Part shown: one piece after another, positions 1 to 11,311 of the stretch
Layout of the letters: each line of letters opens with the position of its first letter
Position numbering within the stretch: position 1 is the stretch's first letter
From: Mesocentrotus franciscanus
Taxonomy: Eukaryota; Echinodermata; Echinoidea; Camarodonta; Strongylocentrotidae
Length of the DNA stretch: 64,000 nt
Direction: 5' to 3'
NCBI GenBank assembly: GCA_037976565.1
Contig: CP137684.1
Coordinates: forward strand, 18,910,259-18,974,258
The notes under the pieces: generated by a model
The model's database searches: none
Seen by the model: only the letters and a program-made list of their open reading frames with translations
Told to the model about the DNA's origin: nothing
Program-made: the position numbers and the translations under genes

Positions 1-1783
1 TAATCTATCAGCCCTGCCTACTCTTGTATTTCTTCAGGATCCTGTAATTTGTTACATCAAAACTATACAGGAATTGACTGTTATTGAATATGGTAATTTG
101 TTTGAAAATTCCTGATATAATGTATAAATGAAGCAAAAATTATTTATATATTTTGTAAGTATATATTAAGCCCTGAACCATTTCCTTCCCACAATAGACA
201 CAATATTTAACGCTTGTAGACTTGATCATCTCATTACAATAATCCTTTTGATATATAGTATAAAGCGAACAAGGGGATAAAGGGTAATATTTCATCAAAA
301 GTCCTCAAATGATTTAAACAAAACATTTTTAAAAGTAGTGACGCCCCTGCCCTTTATTCTCTGTACAGCTGAATATACCCATCTATTACTTCCAGACTGA
401 GAGAAGGCCATATTTATCGATGATGATTGCTGCATTTTTGAGAGAATCGGCAAACATGAAAATAATAGCTTCTCTTTCAACCTTGAAAAGATAAAACTTC
501 GGTTGATTGAATCTCACATTTTCACATCCTTAATTTTTTTTCCTTAACCATAATTCTAGAATTTTTCCTGATGAAACGTTTGGGAATATTGATATACTAC
601 ACCTAATTAAGCCGCCAAATCGATCGTCGATTCGAACATCGTTTTATTAAGCATGTCAAGCTAACAATAAAATGACATTGAATTTGTGTAAGCTAGCCCT
701 TTTTGCAGCCCTTTTCTAGCTATGTTTTGTATGGCATGTATATTAGCAGGATTGATGATTGTTTTCGTGTATTTTGTTATTAAATAAAATTTCAAGGACT
801 TCGTTATGTTTAAAGACACGTGTGCGCGCTTTCGTGTCTGTCAAAAAATATCGCAGGTTGGAATAGCCATGTGGACCCGCTAGATTGCTTGTTGATACGG
901 GCTAGCATAGTTCAAGTTAACCCCAAAGAAAGTAATAATTGTATGTGGGAAATGAAAAATCTGTAGTGGACGTTTTCTTTTCAATTATTGACATTCCCCC
1001 ATCGTCATAAACATGGTTAGCACATAACGTTTGTTATACCCTCGAAAGTGGAAGTTCAAATTGAGTGCAAAATGCATAGTTAGAATTTTGGTTGCAGTCA
1101 AAATAATAGAACACCAAACTGAACATGCTGAAGTAAATAAAACCTGACAGAAGTTTCTTTTATAATAGTATTCATCGATTGCGTAAAAAAGATATCTTGC
1201 CAAATACTAAGTATTTATACATTTTGAAAAGGGAAAATGGTTTTCAGTCTGCAAACTTTTCAGCACGAAAGGTGTCATGATTATGAAATACATGTATATA
1301 TGTTTTCGGTTTATAGGTCATTTTTCTTGCATACTTAATTTAATGTCCCATAATCTAATTTTCAAATGTTTTAATTTCTTGACAATACGCCATAATGATG
1401 AAGGATTTCTATTTTCTAACACCTGATACATATTATTAACAAATAAAGTATGGTGGTGTTTTTCGTAAATAAAAATATTCATTAAAACATGTCACCAAAT
1501 AAAATTGTCCGCAAGCGACAAAGTGAAACACTATTTTGTTTAAAGGATAGTGCGATTCCATATATAATTGCTGGACGTGTGTCGGGATCTTCGTTGACTA
1601 AATTTTTAAAAAATATTCAAAATATTAATCAATTTGATAGTCGGGAAATATTAGGGACAGTTTATTGTTGTCAGTTTGAGTAGATAAAGATCTTGGGCAG
1701 ACACACATCACATACGTTGGGTAAACAGACATTGAGCGAAGTTGTCTAATCTTTATTTTTATCGCAAAGTGTGCGTGGGGATA

Positions 1784-1814
1784 TGTGTGCGTTGCTTGTG
1801 TGTGCGTGTGCTTT

Positions 1815-1857
<43 letters not shown>

Positions 1858-1858
1858 G
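1784..1858. repeat. (TG)n microsatellite
   Basis: Interrupted TG/GTGT dinucleotide run. The pure stretch lies at about 1820-1845. The minus-strand Thr/His frame over it is a by-product of the repeat. Confidence 0.9.
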
Positions 1859-2060
1859 ATGTAACGTGAAGAGGTAACCAGCAATCACATTTGTTTTCGC
1901 TCGAATCCTTTCCAGAGTCAAGTGTTGGAAATCGACCTCCGTAAAAAACACCTACTTAAAACAAAAGTAAAAGTGGGAAAAACAGAAAGAAAAAGTGAAG
2001 CAAATAAAAAGTTCAGGAGAGTGAAGCAGGGAAGATAAATTTGTGGTTAACCCATCCCCC

Positions 2061-2135
2061 TTTTCTCTCTTTCTCTCTCTCCCTATCCTTCTCTCTTTCC
2101 CTTTATCTCTCATTCTCTCTCTCGCTCTCTCTCGT
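2061..2135. repeat. CT-rich microsatellite
   Basis: Polypyrimidine stretch of CTCT/TTTC units, one of many CT/GA tracts in this window. Confidence 0.8.
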
Positions 2136-4132
2136 CTATATTAACAACTTATCAGCATTTATTCGAGAGATAGATGCAAATTAGATCGGAACGCAGAGTA
2201 GGAAGTTGGAAAAAAAGAAACTTAACTTTGTAAGACAGAATAGAATAGAAACAAGCCCGATATGAAGAGACGAAGAACCAGCTTTGTTAAAATAAGAAGA
2301 TTGCCTAAAGGGGTATGCATGTATCTTTCGGTATTTTGCCCACAAACTACCGGAAAGTAATTGGGGTGAGGTGAGACGGGTTTGAAAGCCTAATCAAAGC
2401 GTTATAATTCAATAAATGCATTTGTTGTTTGCTGACTGGAAGAGAATAATGCTGAATTGCACAGAAAATTAGGTATTCAGAATTTTTAAACCTGTTATTA
2501 GCCACAGGTGGGGGGTTAAGTGCGACTGCTACACTGTGGTATGTGTGTACTTTCACAAACCCACAACGCACCCGAGTTCATTCTGAGTTGGTTATTCCTC
2601 ATATCTACGGTTTTAATGCGTGTTTTATTAGTATTAGCCTTGTATTGTTAATAATAAAACATGACCTGGGCTTTTTCTCTTTTCTACTTTTATATACTTT
2701 TTTGTAGTATCTATACAATTTTATATACTATTACTTCCTTTGTTGATAATCGCGATTGTTAATAAAGTGATATTGAAACAAATTATACACTGTTAACGCT
2801 TTCCTGGTAATAATACAAGCAAACCTTACATGAAAATGGACTTTACAAATTAACGATCATTGAAAATATATGTGATATTAATTACAAGTAGTTCTCCATT
2901 GGTATTTTATCATTTAGGACGGGTGTATATCTCCTCTATAAACAAGATTTTCTTTTTTTTAATGTGAAGTTTCGATGTCTTTCTTACGATTTAGCCTACT
3001 TGTATTACTTTTATTAACCATTTTAACAATACTATTTTAAGTCTTTGTATTGTAATTTCAAGTTAGGGCTAATACTTTTGATCCAATTTTTTTAATGTAA
3101 ATTATTTATATTTTTTAGTCATGCAACTAATAGTAATCAGATATTATTCTAAAATAAAGATTGCTTTGAAGATCTACCACACCTTTTTCAATGTTCTTAT
3201 ACAAGTTTGATTGATCTAATGGAATCTTAACTCTTAGACTAAAGAATGTATCAACCAAGGATGTTAACTTTGGTATCATTCATATAATTACGTAATACAT
3301 GTACTTTAGCTGTTATGCTACAAGAATGGAATGAAAAAAAAATTGAAAAAGTAAAAGATGACAAAATTTACGTATATTAAATAGGAAGTTTCATTCGGTT
3401 TAGTATTGTCATGATTGTGTGATACTTAGCTTCATGTATTTCTTACCTTTACCTTTACGCTCTCTACCACATGTCCGGTGACTTATACTCGAAATTTGTT
3501 TGTATTTCTTTCCTATTTCATTTAAACTGCAATAACCAAGAGAAAAAAAACTACAACTTCAACAACAGAAAAAACGAATCGCTACAGAAAGTAAAGTGAC
3601 CTTCCGTTGCTCGCCTACATCTTTGATCAAGAAATTTATAAATCACTTTTAATATTTAACCAAGCAGAATTTAAATTGATATAGATAAAACCCCACACCG
3701 ACTCTTACGAAGTATACGCCTTCCCTTCTGCAAAACCACATCCCAATATCATAGCCATGTTTAGCGTGGCAGACGCGACATTTTGGGAAAATAAAATTTG
3801 TATGGATTTTTATCTGCTAACCCCCTGCATGGAAAGTGCAATATCCATAATTTCTAGCAAGTTGGAAACCGTCTCTTGCTGTTGGTAGGGTTACTCAGTG
3901 TAATGGTCATTCAGGCTTACTTTTCTAGGGCACGCGATATGTTTTTTCCCTTCTTTTCCCCTCCTGTGGAAATACCCAAACCCTTGTATTGCTTGCGTCA
4001 TAGAAGAAGAAAAAAAATCACGAAATTTAGTTGTTATAATATTTTAATTCAAATAACTGGCGTTTACTACCGTGATTCGTTTCAATGCACACATTTCGGT
4101 TATTTTGAAGAAGATGAAAATAGCCATGAAAA

Positions 4133-4188
4133 ATCTCTCTCTCTCTCTATCTATCTCCCTTTTTAAAAACTCTCTCTCTCTCTCTCAC
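4133..4188. repeat. (CT)n microsatellite, two blocks
   Basis: Two CT-repeat blocks separated by a short interruption with a run of T and A. Short Ser/Leu frames over it are spurious. Confidence 0.85.
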
Positions 4189-4655
4189 TTTTATCCTTCT
4201 ATTCGATTTTGTTGTTGTTGGAATCATTCCTTCTACATTGTGTTGCCTTACTGCGTTTTACAGTGCCGAACTTTTTTTATCTTCCTCTTATGCTTGTGAA
4301 ATGGGTATCACTTCTCGAGTCCAAGGTAATGTCTAGTTGGGTATATTTTTATGTCTCTAAGACTCTTAAGTGTAAATTTTGTAAGTACTGCTTCTTGAAT
4401 TCAACCCATTGCCTACTGGAATCGGGTGATTCCTGTTTAATACCTACGGGTAAGAAATAACTGGTAGTAGTCAATGGGTTAGGTTAAGATAACATTTTGC
4501 TTAGAACAAAGCATTAAATGAAGACATTTAGAATAAAATCTCGATCAGCAGAATCATTCTCAAAGCTAACTATTCTGAAAACCTTTACCATAATCAGTGA
4601 GATTTCATGCTATCCATACGGTATCATATGAGACAGTTCATTCTGTAGAAAAAAA

Positions 4656-4840
4656 CTCCGTCTAAACCCGACCCATTTCGAGAACTATAGATAGGCGCGT
4701 TTTGTCACTAGTCAGTGCCACTGTAAATGATGATACTTACCAGAGTATGCAATCCTCGTGTAAACACGACCCACTTCGAGAAAGGCAGTCGAGTTTTGTC
4801 ACTCGCCAGAGCCACTGCAATTCTGAATACTTACCATAGT
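4656..4840 (+). repeat. Tandem duplication, two ~90-bp units
   Basis: Unit A (about 4656-4746) and unit B (about 4751-4840) share the same order of motifs: TAAAC.CGACCCA.TTCGAGAA, then TTTTGTCACT, then CAGNGCCACTG, then ATACTTACCA. Similarity is obvious but imperfect, so the duplication is old or the units belong to a dispersed repeat. No coding potential is evident. Confidence 0.7.
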
Positions 4841-7800
4841 TGCGGTGGCCGGAAAAGTGCATGCTACCTCACCAAAAGGAAAAATTATTGGCAGATTATG
4901 AGATTTGTGGTAGTGGTGTAATGATTTGTTTGTTTTTGGAGTGATCAAGCTAAAGTAAGAGTTGTGTCTTATTGATTTAGTTCGCGTGGTTAGTCCTCAA
5001 CCGTACTCTTATTATAGCACCACTTCTGCAGCCATTTCAAACTGTCCGTACAAAACAAAATTTCTAGGAGCGGGGGATTAATATCTGACTATTGTCTTGT
5101 AAGTAATGATACTGATGAAAGTTTTATACACCTGGACACATGTGGTTGTGCTTGGCGAAATAATTATAACTTTTTTTTTTGCTTCAACCGAAAAATGCTT
5201 TATGAATAGTAAAGTCGAACCTGGCTTTAGATTTGTCTTAATATTGTGGAGAAGATATTCTATAATCCAGTGGTAGGGTCCTTTTCAAATCTTTCTGTGA
5301 TTTGTACAACAAATTAAGCTTTTTAGATAAGATGATATCTGACATTCCCACTTAAATCCCTAGTAGTTAAAATGAAAATGTTGCTCTGTGTTACGAATTG
5401 TTGGGTAGATCGATATATATAGGCAGGTGAAAGAGACATGGACATGATAAACTTGTTTATAGAAGCGATATGCCACTTTTCATAGCATCATTATATAGCA
5501 AAGGTCTTTCCAAACAAAAACAAACTCAAGATAAAAACCTGCCATAGTTTGTGTATTCATATGTAAACATGACCACCTTTCATTTGTAGGATACGAATCG
5601 TAAGCTTCCACAACAATTTTTCTTGCGGGTTTTCTTCTTTATTCTGTTTGACTACACTATTGCATAATTCTGGAGGCACGTGCGCGTTGTGTGTGATATG
5701 TACGATAAGTGGGTGTAGGTGTGGGTGTGGGTTTACACTCTTGTTACGACTGATCTAGAGGAAATGCCATTGATTATTCATTATTGATACTACCACTTAT
5801 TCCTCGTGGTGAGCTATGTCTTGGAACAAATAAAATCATAAACCGAAGTATGAATATAGGAAAGACTTAAGAAGGGAATTAAGTTCCAAAAAATGAAGTA
5901 AAAAGAGAGATAATGTAGGAAGAGAAGTATTCATTTTTATTAATGCACCGAAGAAGGAGAATTTTAATCATATACTAGGGAATATGACAAGAGAAATGGA
6001 ATGAGAGAAAGGCCAACAGGTAGAAACGCTTTCTTTTATTTTATCGACTTTTTAGAAGATGCCAGAAAATAAGAAATTGTAATATAGTTATAATTATAGC
6101 AGAGTAACAGACCGTAAAAGAGTATTAAATTTGATGATGTGATATACATGTAAATGGGATAAAATCGTATTGCTCACAGTAGTTATACAATCGAATAGGA
6201 TTATATTAATTGGATTAAGCTTCATCATGATTACATTCAAGGAAACAGAAATTATGATTCTCTAATCTTAGGAAGATCGTGAATAATCCATCAAAATATT
6301 AATTGAATGTCAACAATTTGAATTACAAGAAAATAGAATATGACAAATGTTTAGTGGTATAAACAGCTGGTAAAAGTGAAGGGAAGAAATGTATCAGTTA
6401 TATAATACACAATCATATATTCATATGAGGACATATTATTGTGATGGATTTCTTAAATGCAAATTTTGTTTGGATTATTGGGGTCTAAATAGCAAGAATT
6501 ACTTCTAGTTCAATGTATAAGAGTATGCTCGTCTAGATTAACATTTTCTTGTAGTTTATAATAAAAACTACAAAGTCTTTATTCTCTAATTTTAAAAATC
6601 TAAAATTGATACAGCATGTTAAAGTAGATATAACTCCATTGGAAAGGGAGAATATATGAAATACTATGACGGATACAAAGCAATTCAGGTTTGGCAATAG
6701 GAAACGATAATAATTGATTATTCATTCACGGTCCATATTTTGTGCCTATCATATAAACTATGAGAACATATTTTTAAAAATGTATGCAAATGCATACAGT
6801 TAATAATCGTTGGTTAAGTTTGTTTCATCGCTCACAAACGTTTTCCTTTTGTCTTTTTAGTCTGCTTCTATTTCTTCTCATTGCATTGTCTTTCGTCTTC
6901 ATTTCGTATTGGAATGCTCATCTTGTTGAAGTCAAGTTTTTAATTGCCCCCATGATGAGGATGCATTCGCGATATTATTTTCTTGACTTTACACAAGCCC
7001 ATTGTTACCAATCAATGTATTAAACAATGCATTGGGTTTATTTCATCACGTTCCTAGCTTTTATTAATATATATCGCTCGCTGCCCTAGATAAAGTGTTA
7101 AAAGCATCGAATACATCTTATTATAGGGGATATTACTTGCGTGTTAATCAAAATAATCACATTGTCATTTCGACCTTCTTTTGCAACATCGGTACGACAA
7201 ACATATACATATTTAATGATGTCCTTCAGATATATATGGAGTAATTGAAAACGTAATAAGCCTGTTTCTACCAGATCGATATTTGAGAGCTGATCGGCGA
7301 ACGTACGTTCAAGGATAATGTTAGACATTTGAATTAAACAAATGAAGATAATAGCAGAGTTTTTGTGTTAATTGAGATGATAACAACACTTTTCAGAAGT
7401 AGGGCTTATAATACATCCTTAGTGTCAATCGAATATATCTGAAATTATGTCGATACACAGTTTGTAAAGTAAGTAAACAAGAAAGTGACTGAAGAGCTTG
7501 TTTCTATTAAAAGATCAGCCACACACGACCCCTTCATTCATACTCCGTCTCTTTTATCATAGTACTCGCATATTTCTTTCTCCGGGCTCCTTTCCATTTT
7601 TACTTAGGCCTTGTAATTTTAACGTTGCTCTCAATGGCTATTCATTTCTACAATGTCCCAAGTTCTTGATCCAGATGTATAATGTATATAGTTAAAGTTT
7701 TAAGGAAATAAAGGTCGACCAACCCTTCCTTCTGCCCCTTTTCAGAGACCAGAGAAAGGGTTGAAGAATAGATCATTTCTGTTGTTCAGGGTTAAGTATT

Positions 7801-8613
7801 CGTATGTTGTTAACCGCGAACTTCAGTTCACCAAATAGTACATGTAACCCCGGTTTACTTGTATACACGCATTGAAAGCACTTCCTTTTGTTTTGTATAC
7901 CCACCTCCAATCCAAGGGGCGATGAAAAGTGCAGATTTCCGGATCAACAACTCCTAAAAGAAATGCGAATAGGAAAAGGGTGATACAAACGGCCAACATG
8001 CAGAGAGGGCAGAGAAAATTCTCATTCGGGTTTCTCACTCGGAATCAATGCTTCATCAGAGAATGCCAAATTAAAATCGAATCCTTCCTCAGCAGGGGGT
8101 TCATTCAAATTGGCAACTGCGAACGAAGGCGTGCGACCAATTTTGGATCCCAAAACTTGGACTAGTAAACCCTGTTTTGGCACCCCTGTCTATTTCCCCA
8201 GATTTGCTGTTCTATATAGCCTACCACCTGATTTGCATTATACATCTAGGTTTATTACTTTGTCAGCTAGCCACGAAAGTTCCGGGAAAAAGTTGTCCCC
8301 AGATGTGCGACATGTCCCCTTTTTTGATCATCGTGGTGATTTTTGGCGATGTTATTTGGTATACATTCCCTTTTTAAAATGAAGGAATTGTTCATCACAT
8401 AAATCCACATTATGATCTATTATCCTCATAAGGGGCAATATTCTGTCTCTCTGTCTCTCTCTCTCTCTTCGCTTTGTCCGATTTGCCCTCCTCTCTGTTT
8501 TTGTCTAGATTCGATCTGAAATATTGAATTACCTGATAAGTCTCTTTATAATGAGTTTGTCTGTCTCAACTTTCGTTTTGAGGTTATTAACTATTTGGTT
8601 ACTTTACTTGAAT
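4841..8613. other. Upstream DNA, no gene seen
   Basis: AT-rich sequence with only short, unconvincing frames. A CT tract lies at 8442-8470. I see no RNA gene, exon-like motif or named repeat here. Confidence 0.55.
8442..8470. repeat. CT-rich microsatellite
   Basis: TCTCTCTGTCTCTC-type run. Confidence 0.8.
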
Positions 8614-9107
8614 AAATGATATCAGATAGAGACCTCATTGTACAATGAGCACGATAAAAGTAATGCTTGTTCCATATTTCGTATATCTTGCTAACGACAA
8701 CTATTTAACCATTTCATGTATTTTCCCTTGATAATGTGTCGTAGATTCTATGAAAAAATATAATGTTCGTTACATTAACCAATCTACAAAGGGTGCTTCT
8801 GATGAAAGGCCATCTTTCTGCAAATATTAACATGTTCTTACAATTTCAAAAACTGATGATTATTACAATTCTAATAATTGCTCCGAACAGTTACGATTTC
8901 TCAGAGATACTATGCATGCAATATGTTCGATTTGCTTTGTACACCAATTATTAATGGGCATGCTTATGCGGTCCTCGGTTTTTTCCCTATCAAGGGAAAA
9001 TACATGAAATGGTTAGATAGCTGTCGTTAGCAAGATATACGAAATATGGAACAAGCAATACTTTTATCGTGTTCATTGCACAATGATGTCTCTATCTGAT
9101 ATCATTT
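8614..9107. mobile_element. Long inverted-repeat (foldback) element
   Basis: The left arm 8614-8732 is the reverse complement of the right arm 8989-9107. Both are 119 bp, with only scattered mismatches by eye (roughly one in fifteen). The arms enclose about 256 bp of AT-rich sequence with no meaningful frame. The outer ends read AAATGATATCAGATAGAGAC and its complement. At the inner edge of the right arm, TTTTCCCT and AGGGAAAA form a further local palindrome. The architecture is that of a foldback or MITE-type non-autonomous DNA transposon, or a segmental inverted duplication. No transposase and no clear target-site duplication are seen. Confidence 0.75.
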
Positions 9108-9129
9108 AGTTTTTACTTTTATAATTCTG

Positions 9130-9685
9130 CGCATAGTTTGTCTTTTTCGTGGCGTTCCGCTCTTCACCTCACAGCATGTTTATACTCCCGTACCGTCAAG
9201 ACGAGCGAACCTTAGAGGCACAGCATCAATTTTTTTAAAGAAATTTTTGATAAAAATTTATGTTCTTCGTAAACAGCCTGAGGAAGGGAAGCCATTTTCT
9301 TGCGAACAAAACATCTGAATCAGGCGCACAACATTTCCATCCATTACAAATTTTATCATCATCGACTTCTGTGTCAGTCGGACCTAGTCAGTCTTTGACT
9401 GTAGTAGGGGAATATCGGAAGCGCTGGTAGAGCTGTTGTGCTCTTGTTGAAATCTTGACGGTATTTCTGGAGTGAAGTTATTCATTTTTTAAGTCGCGAG
9501 AAAGCTTTAGGGTGTGGTTTACCCGAGGCAATCTAATTTGACATATCGAACGACTTGACGTGAGCCTAGATACGAATGCAGCCTTCTGCGCGCGCCCAAG
9601 GCAGAGTACCTGTCGCACGCGCAACGCGCAGATGATATGTCAATCACTGGGCTCCGGTGACGGGCTGCACCATTTTTCGCCGCAG
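9130..9685 (+). promoter_or_regulatory. CpG-richer patch ending in donor-like site; possible 5' noncoding exon
   Basis: The stretch is clearly richer in CG dinucleotides than its surroundings, especially 9560-9685. It ends in CGCCGCAG followed by GTAAAA, a good splice-donor context at 9685/9686. It lies 13 kb upstream of the Pax6 start codon on the same strand. An upstream noncoding exon or alternative promoter of Pax6 would look like this, but so would an unrelated regulatory patch. No TATA box or transcript evidence supports it. Inference only. Confidence 0.25.
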
Positions 9686-11009
9686 GTAAAAAACAATATT
9701 AGTTATAAGGAACGTACAACAAATCTTGGGGAAAAAATACTTGTCTATATCTTTATGATAACAGAAGTTCACGTCATAAACGATAATGCACGGTATTTTA
9801 GACAAACAATGATTAAACCGCGTGCAATCAACATATGAACATTGTAGCAAGGAATAGTTGAAGACTTTACTGAATAAGGGAAATTATCGCGACCTGTCTT
9901 CCAGCTAAATTAGAACTCAGCCCCTTCCCTTCACGCGTTTTGTGGAATATCAAAGCGCTCTTTTTCAAGACTTTGTTATTTTTACGCCGCCTCACGCAGC
10001 GCATGAAACTTTTGACGTTTCACGATTATATCTCTGGGCGTAAAGCGACTTGAGGTTATTGTTTTGCTTTCTTTTTTCGCCATTACCTCAATTAATATTA
10101 CACTAATTCGGGAAAACAAACGGGTTTTCACTCCCTGCAATTCGCCATCTCTCACCCACCACCACAACCCATATTTTACTATGCGATGCTTTGCCGAAAA
10201 GTAAATCAATTACCTAATGAATTGTAATTTGAAATAATTGTGGCGGCTAACACAAGATTTATGTAAGACTAGCGAAGACAGGCACCTCCAGGGGCATTCT
10301 TTTCAATTTCAATTTTCATCAGCTAAATTAGCTTGGTTGAACGAAAGCGAAAAAAAACAGCCCCAACTATATCTCATACTGTTTTCACAACCTAATATTC
10401 TACAAATTCTACACAATGAACTTACTTTAGACAGTTTGATACATCATGGACCCTGGATACAGCTTCGTTGTGAATGAAAATGTAAAAATAAAAGAACTTA
10501 AACATATTAAATGCATGTATACATTCAAGGAACATAATCCAACAGTTATTCTTGTTTATTCTTAACGGTATACATTTCTATTTTGCGTATAAAACGCAAA
10601 ATAAGGTGAAATTTTAAATATGTATTTTGCAGACGTACATGTATAAAATAAAGGAAAAACGAAAAGAAACGATAATCCTATTGCTTTGAAATTTTCCAAT
10701 ACTTTTGAGAAATAGCTTTATGAATAATTGAAATGTTTTGATCGTCACTTAATGATGTTAATTACAAAGACAAAGCATAAATTCTTTGCTGGTTAAAAAG
10801 GATTTGGTAGCATACTATTCAGACTCAAACTTGAAGTTTAATTATTTGACCTAAATGTACGTAATTTGATTATTAGTGACATAGTGGTATTTGTATACAT
10901 ATCGAGAAAATGCGTCGTATGAACCTATCCGATATTTTTACGTATGAATAAGCTCCGCTTGATCTTACCTATTTTCCTTGATATATGTGAAGAAAAGTTC
11001 TACTTTCGC
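9686..11009. other. Upstream DNA, no gene seen
   Basis: Moderately GC-richer until about 10220, then AT-rich. It includes a perfect 9-bp-arm hairpin at 10580-10602 (ATTTTGCGT, 5-base loop, ACGCAAAAT). No coding signal was recognised. Confidence 0.5.
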
Positions 11010-11311
11010 ATTAATAATAATATTAATAATAATAGGTTAATTTACATAGCGCAGCTACTATATGAATATACTCTACTGCGCTTAATACAAGGTATCATAT
11101 TATTACCCCGGCTGTAGCCGAGCCGCCACGATAAGGCGCTAAAGCATTCAAGGAATTTCTTCCTACTGGGTACCCATTTACTTCACCTGGGTGGAGAGTG
11201 GCAAATGTAGATTAATGTCTTGCCAAAGGACATTAGTGTCGCGGCGGGACTCGAATCGCGAACCATGGGATCTACAGGCCAGTGACGTATCCGCTAGACA
11301 ACGACACCTCT
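11010..11311 (-). mobile_element. tRNA-derived SINE, family A, full-length
   Basis: Read on the minus strand, the head starts GAGGTGTCGTTGTCTAG and carries an A-box-like TCTAGCGGATACG and a B-box ATTCGAGTCC. The conserved body follows (CTTTGGCAAGACATTAATC, then AGGTGAAGTAAATGGGTACC). The 3' end contains GCGCTATG-type sequence and an (ATT)n tail at 11010-11035. Related copies lie at 13434, 27266 and 51198. The tRNA-like head contains the pol III promoter. I do not assign the tRNA isotype. Confidence 0.85.

Larger units (their letters stand above)
1..4655. other. Upstream DNA, no gene seen
   Basis: AT-rich sequence without any open frame that resembles a known protein; the longest frames are under 110 codons, compositionally biased, and lack family motifs. 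It contains a (TG)n tract near 1.8 kb and CT-rich tracts near 2.1 and 4.1 kb, listed separately. I see nothing else in it that I can name. Confidence 0.6.

Noticed and set aside
1625..1951. Minus-strand 108-codon His/Thr-rich frame
   Set aside because: Produced by the (TG)n microsatellite; no domain and no supporting splice or start context.
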